Positions 46,591 through 56,126 are shown, numbered from the stretch's first letter. The stretch: DNA of 64,000 nt from Roseobacter sp. SK209-2-6 (GCF_000169455.1 NZ_AAYC01000004.1:186001-250000), one strand, 5' to 3'. Notes: a model not told the origin generated them from the sequence alone. Translations and numbers: made by a program.

Positions 46591-47184
46591 TCAGGCCGCT
46601 TTTGCCCCTAGGAGAGCGGCTTTGCTCAGCCAGGCCTTCACTTTGCCCTCAGGCGCCTCAGAGGCCGGAGCAAAGGCGGTAAACCTGGTTGGCTTGATCC
46701 CGACGAAGCCAAGGATCTGACGGCTGATCACGTGTTTGATTGCATTGGCATAAAACAGTCTGAGCCAGATGCTGGGCGTGTCTGAGGTCAGGAAGACCCT
46801 GGCGGTTTTGCCATTCAGCATTGGGGCAGGGAGGCCCAGGGAATTCCGGTTGCGGGGATCAAAGGCGACGCCTGGTAGCAGAGCACGGTCAAACAGGCCC
46901 TTGAGCTTTGCAGGAATGGCGCCCCACCACATCGGCGTGGCCATCACAATATGATCCGCCCACTCCAGATCACTCTGAAAAGCTGTCAGGTCAGGTTCAA
47001 GTGATTTGGTGTTCTCGTAACTCCCTTGGCCAAAATCCGGATCAAAACGCATATTCGGCAGCTCATGCAGCCTAACCTCGTGACCTTCGCGCTCAGCCGC
47101 CTCTCGATAGGATCGGCAGATAGATTGCGAGAGGGAGGTTGAACCAGGGTGCCCATTCAAAATGATGATCTTTCGTGCAGACAT
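46591..47184 (-). CDS. NAD(P)H-dependent flavodoxin-fold oxidoreductase
   Basis: 197 residues. Flavodoxin_2 (NQO1/MdaB/KefF-like) quinone reductase: KIIILNGHPGSTSLSQSICR at the FMN-binding N-terminus, ATPMWWGAIPAKLKGLFDRA near residues 82-101 and the LTSDTPSIW loop. Such enzymes transfer electrons from NAD(P)H to quinones. ATG 47184 has AGGAG ten bases upstream and is preferred over 47193, where the spacing is too short. Divergent from a TetR gene across three operator copies, which suggests induction by a toxic quinone or electrophile. Confidence 0.85.
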   Translation of the reverse strand: MSARKIIILNGHPGSTSLSQSICRSYREAAEREGHEVRLHELPNMRFDPDFGQGSYENTKSLEPDLTAFQSDLEWADHIVMATPMWWGAIPAKLKGLFDRALLPGVAFDPRNRNSLGLPAPMLNGKTARVFLTSDTPSIWLRLFYANAIKHVISRQILGFVGIKPTRFTAFAPASEAPEGKVKAWLSKAALLGAKAA

Positions 47185-47205
47185 TCGTTGCATCTCCTTA
47201 TAAAC

Positions 47206-47265
47206 TGACTGTGGTCAATTTAGGAGTAAAGTGACCGTGGTCAAGTTTAAATTTGACCACGGTCA
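47206..47265. promoter_or_regulatory. Three copies of a palindromic operator for the TetR regulator
   Basis: TGACTGTGGTCA (47206-47217), TGACCGTGGTCA (47232-47243) and TGACCACGGTCA (47254-47265) each follow TGACC-NN-GGTCA, the first with one mismatch. The last two also form an exact 13-base inverted repeat with an 8-base spacer. They fill the divergent promoter region. Confidence 0.85.
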
Positions 47266-47280
47266 TTATTTTGGAGCATC

Positions 47281-47874
47281 ATGACACGCGCACCCCAAAA
47301 ACGTCGTCTGGAAACGAGAGCCGCGTTGCTACGCGAAGCGGAGGGTCTGATCCTGGAAAATGGGTTTTCCGCTCTCAGGGTTGAGGATGTTGTGGAAAGA
47401 GCAGGTGTGGCCAAGGGTACGCTCTTTTCCCACTTCAAAGACAAGGACGGCTTGCTTGCTGTGCTGATTGGCGCACGCGTGATGGCACTGATGGACGAAA
47501 TGGAAGCACAGCCCAGTCCTGAGGATGTCGAGGATCTCTGTGATCTCCTCTCGCCGCTCTTGTGCTTCATTGCGCAGGACCGAGTGGTTTTTGATATCCT
47601 GCTGCGCTACTCAGGATCTACCAGCGCTGTAATTGATGAGACAGTCACGCAGAGTTTCCATCGTCAGATCAATCAGTTGTCGGCTTGGATTTCGGTGTTA
47701 CAAAATACCGGTCAAATTCGCCAGGATGCCGCGCCGGAGCTGCTGGCGGAAGGCATTCAGGCCTTTCTCAACCATGTCCTGGCGCTTTGGTTCTGTGTAG
47801 ATCACGAGAATGGAGAAACCCCAAGTTCTGCTTTGTTGCCCCTTTTGCAAACCTGGTTGGCGGCCCCGGCTTAA
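47281..47874 (+). CDS. TetR family transcriptional regulator
   Basis: 197 residues. The N-terminal helix-turn-helix reads RAALLREAEGLILENGFSAL, then VEDVVERAGVAKGTLFSHFK (about residues 12-55), classic TetR. The C-terminal helical part (about 75-197) is the ligand and dimer domain and is not typed. GGAG precedes ATG 47281. Probable repressor of itself and of the divergent reductase, given the three operator copies between the genes. Confidence 0.9.
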   Translation: MTRAPQKRRLETRAALLREAEGLILENGFSALRVEDVVERAGVAKGTLFSHFKDKDGLLAVLIGARVMALMDEMEAQPSPEDVEDLCDLLSPLLCFIAQDRVVFDILLRYSGSTSAVIDETVTQSFHRQINQLSAWISVLQNTGQIRQDAAPELLAEGIQAFLNHVLALWFCVDHENGETPSSALLPLLQTWLAAPA

Positions 47875-47929
47875 GGCGTTGTTTGAAAGAAATCTTTCTG
47901 GGGGCGCTACGAAATGGCAAGAACACCTG

Positions 47930-49027
47930 TCATCCGTCTGACAGCTTGGAGATGCCAGCGTCCTCGGAGACTTCCAACATCTGTGCACGATCTTTGAGTT
48001 CTGCAAAGAGTTCAGATCCCGTTCCAGTCATCCATGCCTGAGCTCCCAGCGCGCAAATCTCATCATAGAGGGCTTGGCGCCGGTTGGCATCGAGATGGGC
48101 CGCGACCTCATCCAAAAGCACAAGTGGCGGTGCTCCTGTTTCCTGCATCAAGGCGCGAGCATTTGCCAGAATCAGTGAGACAAGCAGGGCCTTTTGCTCA
48201 CCGGTTGAACAGTCTTTTGCAGCAACACCTTTGGCGGCATAATGGCCGAGAAGATCACTGCGATGCGGGCCGATCAGTGTGCGACCCACCGAAAGGTCCC
48301 GCGATCTATTTTCTGCCAGAGCATCCACGAATTCTGCTTCACTCTGTGGCATTTCCCCTTCGGATTGCAGTAGTTGCAATTCCGCGACGGGAAATGCGGT
48401 TTCGGCCTTTCTCTGCGCGTCCAGCAATTTCTCGATGGCATGCGTGCGGGCCATATGAATGCGATGACCTGATGCGGCCATCTGCGCTTCCAGAACACGA
48501 TACCAGACAGGGTCGCGCACTTGCTCTTTCAAAAGTTTGTTGCGCTCGCGCATGGATTTTTCATAGGTGAGCGAGGCCTCAGCATGGGCGGGATCAAAGC
48601 TGAGGGCGATACGGTCCAGAAACCTACGCCTGCCCTCTGCCGCTTCCACCCAAAGGCGATCCATTACTGGAACCAGCCAGACGACGCGGCAGATCTGTCC
48701 CAGTGCAATCTGATTTGCCGGCTTGCCATCGATGCGGACCTGCCGCGCTGCGCCCTCATCCGACCAGGTCTCTATTTCATAGGGTTGGGCAGAGGTCTGC
48801 AAAACGCCCTTCAGCTTCCAGCCCAGGCCCTCAGGACGGCGGGTCATCTCGGCGGCACTGGCACGGCGAATCCCGCGACCGGGTGAAAACAGTGAAACCG
48901 CTTCCAGAATATTGGTCTTGCCTGCGCCATTCGCCCCAAAGAGGGCAACAGGCCTGCCGTCCAAATGCATTTCCGCCCGCAAATGCGAGCGGAAATGAGA
49001 AAGAGTCAGGGAGGTCAGTGCCTGCAT
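47930..49027 (-). CDS. recF: DNA replication and repair protein RecF
   Basis: 365 residues from ATG 49027 (MQALTSLTLSHFRSHLRAEM). RecF is an SMC-like ATPase that helps load RecA at gaps. The P-loop is FGANGAGKTNILEAVSLFSP (about residues 30-49), the signature region LSVGRTLIGPHRSDLLG, the TGEQKALLVSLILANARAL motif, and the Walker B PPLVLLDEVAAHLDANRRQA. It follows dnaN at 76 bases. Confidence 0.95.
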   Translation of the reverse strand: MQALTSLTLSHFRSHLRAEMHLDGRPVALFGANGAGKTNILEAVSLFSPGRGIRRASAAEMTRRPEGLGWKLKGVLQTSAQPYEIETWSDEGAARQVRIDGKPANQIALGQICRVVWLVPVMDRLWVEAAEGRRRFLDRIALSFDPAHAEASLTYEKSMRERNKLLKEQVRDPVWYRVLEAQMAASGHRIHMARTHAIEKLLDAQRKAETAFPVAELQLLQSEGEMPQSEAEFVDALAENRSRDLSVGRTLIGPHRSDLLGHYAAKGVAAKDCSTGEQKALLVSLILANARALMQETGAPPLVLLDEVAAHLDANRRQALYDEICALGAQAWMTGTGSELFAELKDRAQMLEVSEDAGISKLSDG

Positions 49028-49103
49028 TGCGCGGATTCCGGTTTCATCTTTCCCCAAATATCCCCGCCGGAGGCAGGGCCAAAAGGCCCTTCAACCCTTC
49101 AGA

Positions 49104-50225
49104 TCACACACGCATCGGCATGACGACGTAGACAGCGCTTTCGTCATTGCCTTCACGCATCAGCGTTGGATCGCCGGAGGAGTTGAACAGGAAGACCGCG
49201 TTTTCGCGGTCCACCTGGCTGGCGATTTCTAGCAGATATTTGGCATTAAAGCCGATCTCCAGGCGCTCATCGCCATAGGCAACCGCCAGCTCTTCTTCGG
49301 CCGCACCGCTATCAGGCGCATTCACGGACAGAACCAACCGGTCTTCTTCAAGCTGCAGCTTTACAGCGCGGGAGCGTTCGGAGGAAACGGTCGCAACCCG
49401 GTCAACGGCCTTTGCGAATTCAGAGGCATCCACCTCCAGACGGCGGGTGTTTCCAACCGGAATCACACGCGTGTAATCGGGGAAGGTCCCATCGATCACC
49501 TTGGACGTCAGGGTGATATTCGGGGTGGCAAAGCGGACTTTGGTTTCCGAAACCGAGACGGCGATATCCATCTCATCATCGTCCAAAAGCTTGCGCAGTT
49601 CGCCCACGGTCTTGCGGGGTACGATAACGCCGGGCATATCTTCGGCGCCCAGTGGCAAAGGCGCGTCGATCCGGGCCAGGCGGTGGCCATCTGTCGCAAC
49701 ACAACGCAGCGCCTTACCGCCTTCGGCAGCATCTGACACATGCATGTAAACGCCGTTCAGGTAATAGCGGGTCTCTTCGGTAGAGATGGCAAATTTCGAC
49801 TTATCAAAGAGCCGCCGCAGCATCGCAGCATTGGCGGTGAAATTCGAATGATACTCAGAGGTGGCCATGACCGGGAAATCTTCGCGCGGCAGGGTGGCCA
49901 GCGAGAAGTTGGAGCGGCCTGCATCCACCGACAGGCGTCCGGTTGCAGCATCAGAGGTCAGGGTGACCAGCGCCCCGTCGGGCAGCTTACGCACGATTTC
50001 ATGCAGAGTGGTGGCGGCAACGGTCGTGGCGCCGGCGCGCTCTACCTGTGCAGGTGCCTTGTCCACGACTTCAATGTCCAGATCGGTTGCGCGGAATTGG
50101 GCGGTATCGCCCTCGGCTTCAATCAACACATTGGCCAGAATTGGGATGGTGTTGCGGCGCTCTACTACCGATTGGGCCTGCGCAACGGCCTTCAGGAGCG
50201 TGCCGCGTTCAATGCTGATCTTCAT
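49104..50225 (-). CDS. dnaN: DNA polymerase III beta sliding clamp
   Basis: 373 residues, the normal clamp length. It forms a ring on DNA that tethers polymerase III. ATG 50225 (MKISIERGTLLKAVAQAQSV) has GAGG about 9 bases upstream and matches the family start; the frame is open earlier. Three clamp domains are visible, and the C-terminal end YVVMPMRV is the conserved last strand. It has its own 5' region because a terminator separates it from dnaA. Confidence 0.97.
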   Translation of the reverse strand: MKISIERGTLLKAVAQAQSVVERRNTIPILANVLIEAEGDTAQFRATDLDIEVVDKAPAQVERAGATTVAATTLHEIVRKLPDGALVTLTSDAATGRLSVDAGRSNFSLATLPREDFPVMATSEYHSNFTANAAMLRRLFDKSKFAISTEETRYYLNGVYMHVSDAAEGGKALRCVATDGHRLARIDAPLPLGAEDMPGVIVPRKTVGELRKLLDDDEMDIAVSVSETKVRFATPNITLTSKVIDGTFPDYTRVIPVGNTRRLEVDASEFAKAVDRVATVSSERSRAVKLQLEEDRLVLSVNAPDSGAAEEELAVAYGDERLEIGFNAKYLLEIASQVDRENAVFLFNSSGDPTLMREGNDESAVYVVMPMRV

Positions 50226-50444
50226 GTCGCTTTTCCTCTTCGTCAAACCCTGCGCATCCGCATGGTCACCGCCCGTTGCAACAGACAGAGACCGGGACCG
50301 GTAAGGTAACGGTTTACCCCTGCTGCACAAGGTCTTTATCGAGTTTTCCTAAGGAAATTCAGCAGCGTCAAGGCCTGCTCCGCACCGCGTGCGGGAAAGC
50401 TGTAAAACGTTGCTGTGGAACACCCAGGATTTTCATCACAATAA

Positions 50445-50475
50445 AAAGCGGCCCAGGTGAAACCCGGGCCGCTTT
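50445..50475 (-). terminator. Terminator between dnaA and dnaN
   Basis: AAAGCGGCCC (50445-50454) and GGGCCGCTTT (50466-50475) form an exact 10-base stem; the minus strand then reads TTTATT. It implies that dnaN has its own promoter. Confidence 0.88.
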
Positions 50476-50527
50476 GTAAGAAAAACGTACCCAGAGCGCG
50501 CCAAGACGCGCACTGGGTTCAATGTTT

Positions 50528-51997
50528 TTATGACTCAAGAGAGCGGCGCAGCATTTCCACATCTTCGGCGATTTGGCCGTCAGTGCTCTTCAGCTCTTCG
50601 ATGCGGCGCACACCATGCATGACCGTCGTGTGATCGCGACCCCCAAAACGGCGGCCAATCTCAGGCAGGCTACGGCTGGTCAGCTGCTTGCAGAGATACA
50701 TCGCAACCTGGCGCGGACGTGCATAGGAGCGCAGACGCTTTGGGCCGATGATATCCGACATGCGGATATTGTAATACTCGGAGACCTTACGCTGGATTTC
50801 TTCGACGGTAATCTTACGCTCGGAAGCGCGCAGAACATCCGCCAGACAATCCTGGGTCAGATCCATGTCGATTTCACGCCCAACCAGCGAAGCAAAGGCA
50901 AAGAGCCGTGTCAGCGCACCTTCGAGCACGCGGACATTGGTAGAAATCCGGTGCGCAAGGAACTCCAGCACGCCATCGGCAATCTGTAGATCCGGATAGG
51001 TGGCCTGCTGCATCTGAACCTTGGTCTGCAGAATGCCCAGTCGCAGTTCGTAATCTGTGGGGTGCAGGTCGACGACCAGACCACATTGCAGGCGTGATTT
51101 CACCCGATCCTCAAGATCCTTGATCTCACCGGGGGCGCGATCTGCGGAGATGATGATCTGCTTATTCTGATCCACCAACGCGTTGAAGGTGTGGAAGAAC
51201 TCTTCCTGCGTGGAATCCTTGCCCGCGATGAATTGCACATCATCCACCATCAGCACATCCACCGAACGGAACAGATGTTTGAAATCCATCATCTTGCGCT
51301 CGCGTAGCGCCTGGACAAAGCGATACATGAATTGTTCCGCCGACAGGTACAGCACATTGAGATGGGGGTTCTTCTCTGTCAGTTCCCAGGCAATCGCATG
51401 CATCAGGTGCGTCTTACCCAGGCCAACACCGCCATACAGCACCAGCGGGTTGAACGTGACTGGTCCACCTTCGGCAACGCGGCGCGCAGCGGCATGGGCC
51501 AGTTCGTTGGGCTTGCCGACAACAAAGCTGTCAAAGGTAAAGCGCGGATCCAGCGGTGCTGCCTGCAGCGAGCTCAGAGGGTCCCGCGCGCTGGCCTGAG
51601 CCGAAAGAGAGCTCCCAGAGGCAGAACTCTTAGAAGGTGCTTCCGCCCAATCCGTACGCGAATCTGTGGTCCCGCCAGTCGCGTGTCCGGCAGTCGTGAG
51701 TTCCGCATAGGGTTCTGCTGGTTGATCCGCTTCACGTGCCGGCCGGGCCGGTGAATTGGCTGCAACCTTAAAGGCCAATCTCTGTACAGGCTCGCCTGAG
51801 AGATTGAACTCATGCAGGATCAGATCCGCAAAGTTCTGGCTGACATAGTTGCCCATGAAATTGGTCGGTACATGGAATAGAGCAACACCATCATCCACAG
51901 AGCTAAACTCTAGCGGTTCGATCCAGGTGGTAAAATTGTTTTGGCCCACGGTCTTTAGGAGCCGGGTTCTGAGTTGTCCCCATTTTTCTTCAGTCAT
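50528..51997 (-). CDS. dnaA: Chromosomal replication initiator DnaA
   Basis: 489 residues from ATG 51997 (MTEEKWGQLRTRLLKTVGQN), with GAGG 10 bases upstream. Domain I covers about 1-90, a Ser/Ala-rich linker runs to about 165, and the AAA+ domain has Walker A YGGVGLGKTHLMHAIAWEL and Walker B VLMVDDVQFIAGK. Domain IV carries the DNA-binding signature FGGRDHTTVMHGVRRIEEL near the C-terminus. It starts the minus-strand series dnaA-dnaN-recF and has a 552-base upstream region. Confidence 0.98.
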   Translation of the reverse strand: MTEEKWGQLRTRLLKTVGQNNFTTWIEPLEFSSVDDGVALFHVPTNFMGNYVSQNFADLILHEFNLSGEPVQRLAFKVAANSPARPAREADQPAEPYAELTTAGHATGGTTDSRTDWAEAPSKSSASGSSLSAQASARDPLSSLQAAPLDPRFTFDSFVVGKPNELAHAAARRVAEGGPVTFNPLVLYGGVGLGKTHLMHAIAWELTEKNPHLNVLYLSAEQFMYRFVQALRERKMMDFKHLFRSVDVLMVDDVQFIAGKDSTQEEFFHTFNALVDQNKQIIISADRAPGEIKDLEDRVKSRLQCGLVVDLHPTDYELRLGILQTKVQMQQATYPDLQIADGVLEFLAHRISTNVRVLEGALTRLFAFASLVGREIDMDLTQDCLADVLRASERKITVEEIQRKVSEYYNIRMSDIIGPKRLRSYARPRQVAMYLCKQLTSRSLPEIGRRFGGRDHTTVMHGVRRIEELKSTDGQIAEDVEMLRRSLES

Positions 51998-52549
51998 GCT
52001 GCGCCTCACGCATCCCCAAAAGCAGCGGCCAATAGTCATTGGCCTGTCATTTCATCTTCGTGCCCGTCCCAGGGCAGCTTCACTCACAGCATGTACGTCT
52101 ACTGACAGGAGAACCTGCAGCATTCCCTTGCGGGTAACGGATCGTTCCAACAAGGGCCCCATCCAATTGGATTGCAGCCCTTCAACACCTAAGGAACCGT
52201 TATTCTGTACACAAATGGAACAGGGCTGCCTAACAACCTTCGCTCGAAAGCGTCGCGCAAAAAACCAACGGAGCCCTATGGCCCCATTCGTTTTCCTGCG
52301 CGTTCAGTGACCTTAATGCCCGTCAAAGTCACCTAGAGCAGCCTGTCCCCTAGCGAGTGAATCGCTGTAACAGTGGTAGCAATTCAGAAGGGGCAGCGGC
52401 AACGAAACTCTGCGGTTGACTCCCGCTTTCGCGCTAAAGAATCTCTCGCACCTGCAGCAGGCCTTGAGTCCTTTGAGGAAAATGAAAAAGGCGCCGCAAA
52501 AATGCGACGCCTAGGATTTTTATGAGCCTGTAATGCTGGCTCAGAAGAA
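51998..52549 (-). other. dnaA upstream region without genes
   Basis: No convincing gene lies here. Near dnaA is an inverted repeat GGCCAAT-AGTC-ATTGGCC (52027-52044), 30-47 bases before the start codon. ATCCAATTGGAT (52161-52172) is a perfect palindrome. No clear TTATCCACA-type DnaA boxes were seen by eye, so it is not called an origin. Confidence 0.5.
52484..52512 (-). terminator. Terminator of rpsT
   Basis: AGGCGCCGC (52489-52497) pairs with GCGACGCCT (52504-52512) except one C-A mismatch; the minus strand then runs into TTTTTCATTTT. Confidence 0.8.
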
Positions 52550-52813
52550 TCAGCCGATGGCTTTGACGCGTGCTGCCAGACGGGAAACTTTCCGCGAAGC
52601 GGTGTTCTTGTGGTAGACGCCTTTGGTCACGCCGCGCATCAGTTCAGGCTGAGCAGCGCGCAGAGCTGCGGTTGCCGCTTCTTTGTCGCCGGAGGCGATC
52701 GCTTCTTCAACTTTACGCAGGTAGGTGCGGATGCGCGAACGACGGGCTTTGTTGACTGCAAAGCGCTTTTCGTTCTGACGTGCGCGCTTCTTTGCTTGGG
52801 GGCTATTTGCCAT
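52550..52813 (-). CDS. rpsT: 30S ribosomal protein S20
   Basis: 87 residues, highly basic, the normal S20 size. The start [20 protein letters not shown] and the core [20 protein letters not shown] are typical, and the end [20 protein letters not shown] is conserved. It lies upstream of dnaA on the same strand, as is common in alphaproteobacteria, but with its own terminator. A possible promoter on the minus strand is TTGCAA-N17-TATAGA near 52930-52960. Confidence 0.97.
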   Translation of the reverse strand: MANSPQAKKRARQNEKRFAVNKARRSRIRTYLRKVEEAIASGDKEAATAALRAAQPELMRGVTKGVYHKNTASRKVSRLAARVKAIG

Positions 52814-53082
52814 GGTGAGTAACCTTATCTCGGGTTCTGTTTCTATTTCGGACGCAATGCCAGCCAGCCCCGGGGTCGTTCACCGGTGTGATTCTAGCCT
52901 AAGCGGGCTGCACGCGCATGTATGACGGCGGTCTATACAAGGGGGGGCAGGGTTTTGCAAGTGGGTCGGCGACACCTATCAGAGGCATTGCCAAGTAAAT
53001 AGGCAGTCTAGAAAAACTGCTAGTTAGCTTCAAGCTAGTCCTGGTCATTGAGATTAACCGCTCCTCATGCGACAGGAGAAGC

Positions 53083-53625
53083 ATGGACAAGAAAAAACCT
53101 CCAACCGCACAAAGAGGAATACCGACGAGGCGGCAACGCTGGCAAGTCGGGGCAATAGTCGAGATACCAATTGGCGAAAACTGTTGGGCCTATGGGCAAT
53201 TGGGCGAGGAGTATGTCGTCGCAGTTCTTGATGGGTTTTTCTCCGCGCGCCCGTTTATAGAGGATGTGACGCAGCTACCTATTTTATTCAAGTCAATTGT
53301 CTATCGAGACGTTGTTAGCAAAGGGTATTGGGTAAGAATCGGTCGAGCTGAACCTCGAAGTGATGTGCTACAGGAAGATTACTGTTTCAAGCAGGACCAA
53401 TTTACCGGAGCTCTTTCGCTCTATCATTCTGACTTTTCGGAGCAAGGATGGGAAAAACCGGCACTTTTGAGCGAATGCCTTGGGTTGGAATGTGTGGCTG
53501 TTTGGGAAGCTGGTCACGTTGAGGACAGGATCATCGCAACGCGTGATGGCTTGAAATGTCGTTGGGTCAGTTCCTTGGCTATCGACTTGTCTAGAGTACC
53601 GGCGCACCAGAATGACGTTCACTAA
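53083..53625 (+). CDS. Imm26-like immunity family protein
   Basis: 180 residues. WQVGAIVEIPIGENCWAYGQ followed by EEYVVAVLDGFF, and later PILFKSIVYRDVVSKGYWVR, resemble the Imm26 immunity family, whose members neutralise bacterial toxins delivered between cells. No signal peptide or membrane segment is present. It is AT-richer than its neighbours, and no toxin gene accompanies it. It sits between two conserved housekeeping genes, so recent gain is likely. The family match is by pattern and remains moderate. Confidence 0.62.
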   Translation: MDKKKPPTAQRGIPTRRQRWQVGAIVEIPIGENCWAYGQLGEEYVVAVLDGFFSARPFIEDVTQLPILFKSIVYRDVVSKGYWVRIGRAEPRSDVLQEDYCFKQDQFTGALSLYHSDFSEQGWEKPALLSECLGLECVAVWEAGHVEDRIIATRDGLKCRWVSSLAIDLSRVPAHQNDVH

Positions 53626-53714
53626 TTGTGACAAAGGATAGCAGCCTAGCCTTTCCTTCCCATTCCGGCTCTTTCCAGCAAAGCGGGCAATGTAGATACA
53701 AGACTCGGGCAAAC

Positions 53715-53743
53715 AAAAAGGCCCCCGCTTGGCGGAGGCCTTT
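53715..53743 (-). terminator. Terminator of the enoyl-CoA hydratase gene
   Basis: AAAGGCCCCCGC pairs with GCGGAGGCCTTT except one mismatch; the minus strand then reads TTTTTGTTTG. Confidence 0.82.
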
Positions 53744-53767
53744 CAACGAATCTTTGTCAGCCCTGGC

Positions 53768-54544
53768 TCACTTGTCCCGGAACTGCGCCTCGCGTTTTTC
53801 CAGGAAGGCGGCCATGCCCTCTTTCTGGTCTTCGGTGGCAAACATCGAGTGGAAAACACGCCGCTCGAACAGCATGCCTTCGCTCAGGGGTAGCTCGTAA
53901 GATCGGTTGACCGCTTCTTTGGCCGCCATCGCCGTGAGCAGGGATTTCTCTGCAATCTTCTGGGCTGCGCCCATGGCTTCTTCGATCAGCTTCTTGGCAG
54001 GTACCACGCGGGACACCAGGCCTGCGCGCTCGGCCTCTTCGGCGCCCATAAAGCGGCCGGTCAGGTTCATATCCATGGATTTGGACTTACCCACAAAGCG
54101 GGTGAGGCGCTGGCTGCCACCCATGCCGGCAATAACGCCCAGATTGATTTCGGGCTGTCCGAACTTGGCGGTTTCGGCGGCGATGATGAAATCGCACATC
54201 ATGGCAACTTCGCAGCCACCGCCCAGCGCATAGCCCGCCACAGCCGCGATGATCGGCTTGCGGATTGCGGCGATACGATCATTGGCATCGGCAAAGAGAT
54301 TGCTGGTGAAAACATCCGTAAAGCTCATCTCGGACATTTCTTTGATATCCGCACCAGCCGCAAAGGCCTTTTCCGACCCGGTCAGGACGATGCAGCGTAC
54401 CTTGTCGCTTCTGTCGGCCTCTTCCAGGGCGGTGCACAGCTCACTCAGGAGCTCTGCGTTGAGAGCATTCAACGCCTCGGGGCGATTCAGTTTGATAAGA
54501 CAAACGTGGTCCTGCACATCGACGTTGATCGTCTCATAGGCCAT
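53768..54544 (-). CDS. Enoyl-CoA hydratase
   Basis: 258 residues, the size of mitochondrial-type crotonase. It hydrates 2-enoyl-CoA in fatty acid or amino acid breakdown. The oxyanion-hole strands are seen as [19 protein letters not shown] (near 57-75) and [20 protein letters not shown] (near 98-117). The two catalytic Glu positions, EVAMMCD and [18 protein letters not shown], are intact, supporting true hydratase activity. It stands alone downstream of mutM on the same strand. Confidence 0.9.
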   Translation of the reverse strand: MAYETINVDVQDHVCLIKLNRPEALNALNAELLSELCTALEEADRSDKVRCIVLTGSEKAFAAGADIKEMSEMSFTDVFTSNLFADANDRIAAIRKPIIAAVAGYALGGGCEVAMMCDFIIAAETAKFGQPEINLGVIAGMGGSQRLTRFVGKSKSMDMNLTGRFMGAEEAERAGLVSRVVPAKKLIEEAMGAAQKIAEKSLLTAMAAKEAVNRSYELPLSEGMLFERRVFHSMFATEDQKEGMAAFLEKREAQFRDK

Positions 54545-54607
54545 GATTTTTGCTTTCGTTGTTCCGTCTAGGGAAGAGTCCTTATCATGCGTACATTCGC
54601 ATTCAAG

Positions 54608-55459
54608 CTATCTTTGGCACTTGCCACAATAGAAAGAAGAGCGCCCCGATTGGGTGATTCTGCTGATTGTGCCACCACAGCCATCGCGTCGGCAGGCCTC
54701 TCCTTCGCGACCATAGACATCAAAGCTATGCTGAAAATATCCAAGCTCTCCATTAGCTTGGCGAAAATCTTTGAGGGATGAGCCCCCCGCGGCAATGGCA
54801 TCTTCCAGCACTTTGCGGATGACAGGAACAAGGCTGGCAACACGGGTCTCGCTGATCTGTCCTGCCTTGCGTTTTGGGGAGATTGCGCAACGGTAAAGGG
54901 CTTCGCAGACGTATATGTTACCAAGTCCGGCAATGATTCCCTGATCCAGTAGCGCAGACTTCACCGGCGTGTTTTTGCCCCGAAATGCCGCAATCAGGTG
55001 CTCTTCGTGAAAGTCATTGCCCAGAGGCTCTGGCCCCAGCACCGCGAGCAGTTTGTGAGAATCGGCAGTTGCCGTCTCCAAGAGGTCCATGGCGCCAAAG
55101 CGGCGCGGGTCGTTAAAGGTGATGCGCGCGCCGTTCGCCATATCAAAGATGACATGGTCATGTTTTTGCGCTTGCGGGTGCTCATGCACGAATTGCCCCA
55201 GAGGATCGCCAGAGACGGTCATGCGCCCCGACATGCCCAGATGTATCAGCAGGGTCTCTGCGGTATCCAGCTCCGCCAGGATGTATTTCGACCGCCGCCG
55301 CAACGCCACAACCCTCGCCCCCGTCAGCCGTTCTGCCATACGTTCGGGGAAAGGCCAGCGCAGATCAGGCCGGTTCACCCGCGCTTCTTTGATCACGGCC
55401 CCTTCCATCGAAGGCTGCAAACCCCGCATCACGGTCTCGACCTCGGGCAGTTCAGGCAT
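54608..55459 (-). CDS. mutM: Formamidopyrimidine-DNA glycosylase
   Basis: 283 residues. Removes 8-oxoguanine and related damage and nicks the strand. The N-terminal catalytic Pro and Glu are in [19 protein letters not shown] Lys-rich beta strand ([18 protein letters not shown]) contains the conserved Lys, and the H2TH region has [20 protein letters not shown]. The zinc finger CRRDGCG...YCGKC forms the end. It overlaps the end of the upstream membrane-protein gene by 8 bases. Confidence 0.95.
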   Translation of the reverse strand: MPELPEVETVMRGLQPSMEGAVIKEARVNRPDLRWPFPERMAERLTGARVVALRRRSKYILAELDTAETLLIHLGMSGRMTVSGDPLGQFVHEHPQAQKHDHVIFDMANGARITFNDPRRFGAMDLLETATADSHKLLAVLGPEPLGNDFHEEHLIAAFRGKNTPVKSALLDQGIIAGLGNIYVCEALYRCAISPKRKAGQISETRVASLVPVIRKVLEDAIAAGGSSLKDFRQANGELGYFQHSFDVYGREGEACRRDGCGGTISRITQSGRSSFYCGKCQR

Positions 55460-56126
55460 GTTCGGTCCTAATTAGGCAGTTGTCCAATGCACAGTCATGA
55501 GGGTAAAATGGTTCAGCAGCAACAAGGATTGCTTGGGCACCCGTCATATGAGCACTCAGATCGATTGAACGCTTGCCGGTAAACCTGAGTTGGTAGTTGC
55601 GAGGCGACTTTCTGGTTAGCAACACCCCCTCCCGTTTGCTGATGTCCTCAAGTTTGTAAGGACCTTTTCGCAGGCTTGGCTTTAGACCGCCTGAGGTCCA
55701 GATCTCGCCTTTTTGCAGTAAAATGCGATACGTTGCACAATGGATAGTTGCACCACAGCCAAGGGCAAAAACACCAAGGCCCATGATTGCTCCTAAAAAG
55801 CGTATTGATGTTAGATCCTCAGCGCCTCCAACAAGCACGAAAAACAGCACAATACCCCCACCACTAACTGCGAGGGCGCCGGAAGCCAACGCATGCCCAA
55901 TAGGGTAGCGGGACACGACTACCCCGTCAGGGTTTGTCGCGGGGCGCTCAGAACCGATCCAGAAAAGCCCTGACAACGCCGCAACTAACCCTACAGTAAA
56001 TGGGGGGATAGCGGCATATCCCAGGGCGCCGCCCAGGTTAGAAGCTCCCCAGATGCCAAAGCAGAAAAGAACGCTTCCCCAAAGAAACCGCCGCCCAAAC
56101 CTGTCTTGCCAAAACAACGCCTTCAT
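55452..56126 (-). CDS. Membrane protein of unknown function
   Basis: 224 residues from ATG 56126 ([20 protein letters not shown]), which has AGGGGG five bases upstream; the frame opens earlier, over the ubiE promoter. Four membrane segments are visible near residues 13-33, 40-58, 83-105 and 112-132, followed by a soluble C-terminal part (about 140-224, SRKREG... excluded as unclear; [20 protein letters not shown] is plain) that looks like a PH-type or similar beta domain. The last codons overlap mutM. Not recognised; AT-richer than its neighbours. Confidence 0.7.
   Translation of the reverse strand: MKALFWQDRFGRRFLWGSVLFCFGIWGASNLGGALGYAAIPPFTVGLVAALSGLFWIGSERPATNPDGVVVSRYPIGHALASGALAVSGGGIVLFFVLVGGAEDLTSIRFLGAIMGLGVFALGCGATIHCATYRILLQKGEIWTSGGLKPSLRKGPYKLEDISKREGVLLTRKSPRNYQLRFTGKRSIDLSAHMTGAQAILVAAEPFYPHDCALDNCLIRTEHA

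Noticed and set aside
51998-52549. Possible chromosomal origin next to dnaA
   Set aside because: No cluster of TTATCCACA-like boxes and no AT-rich unwinding region were seen by eye; origins in alphaproteobacteria often lie elsewhere.
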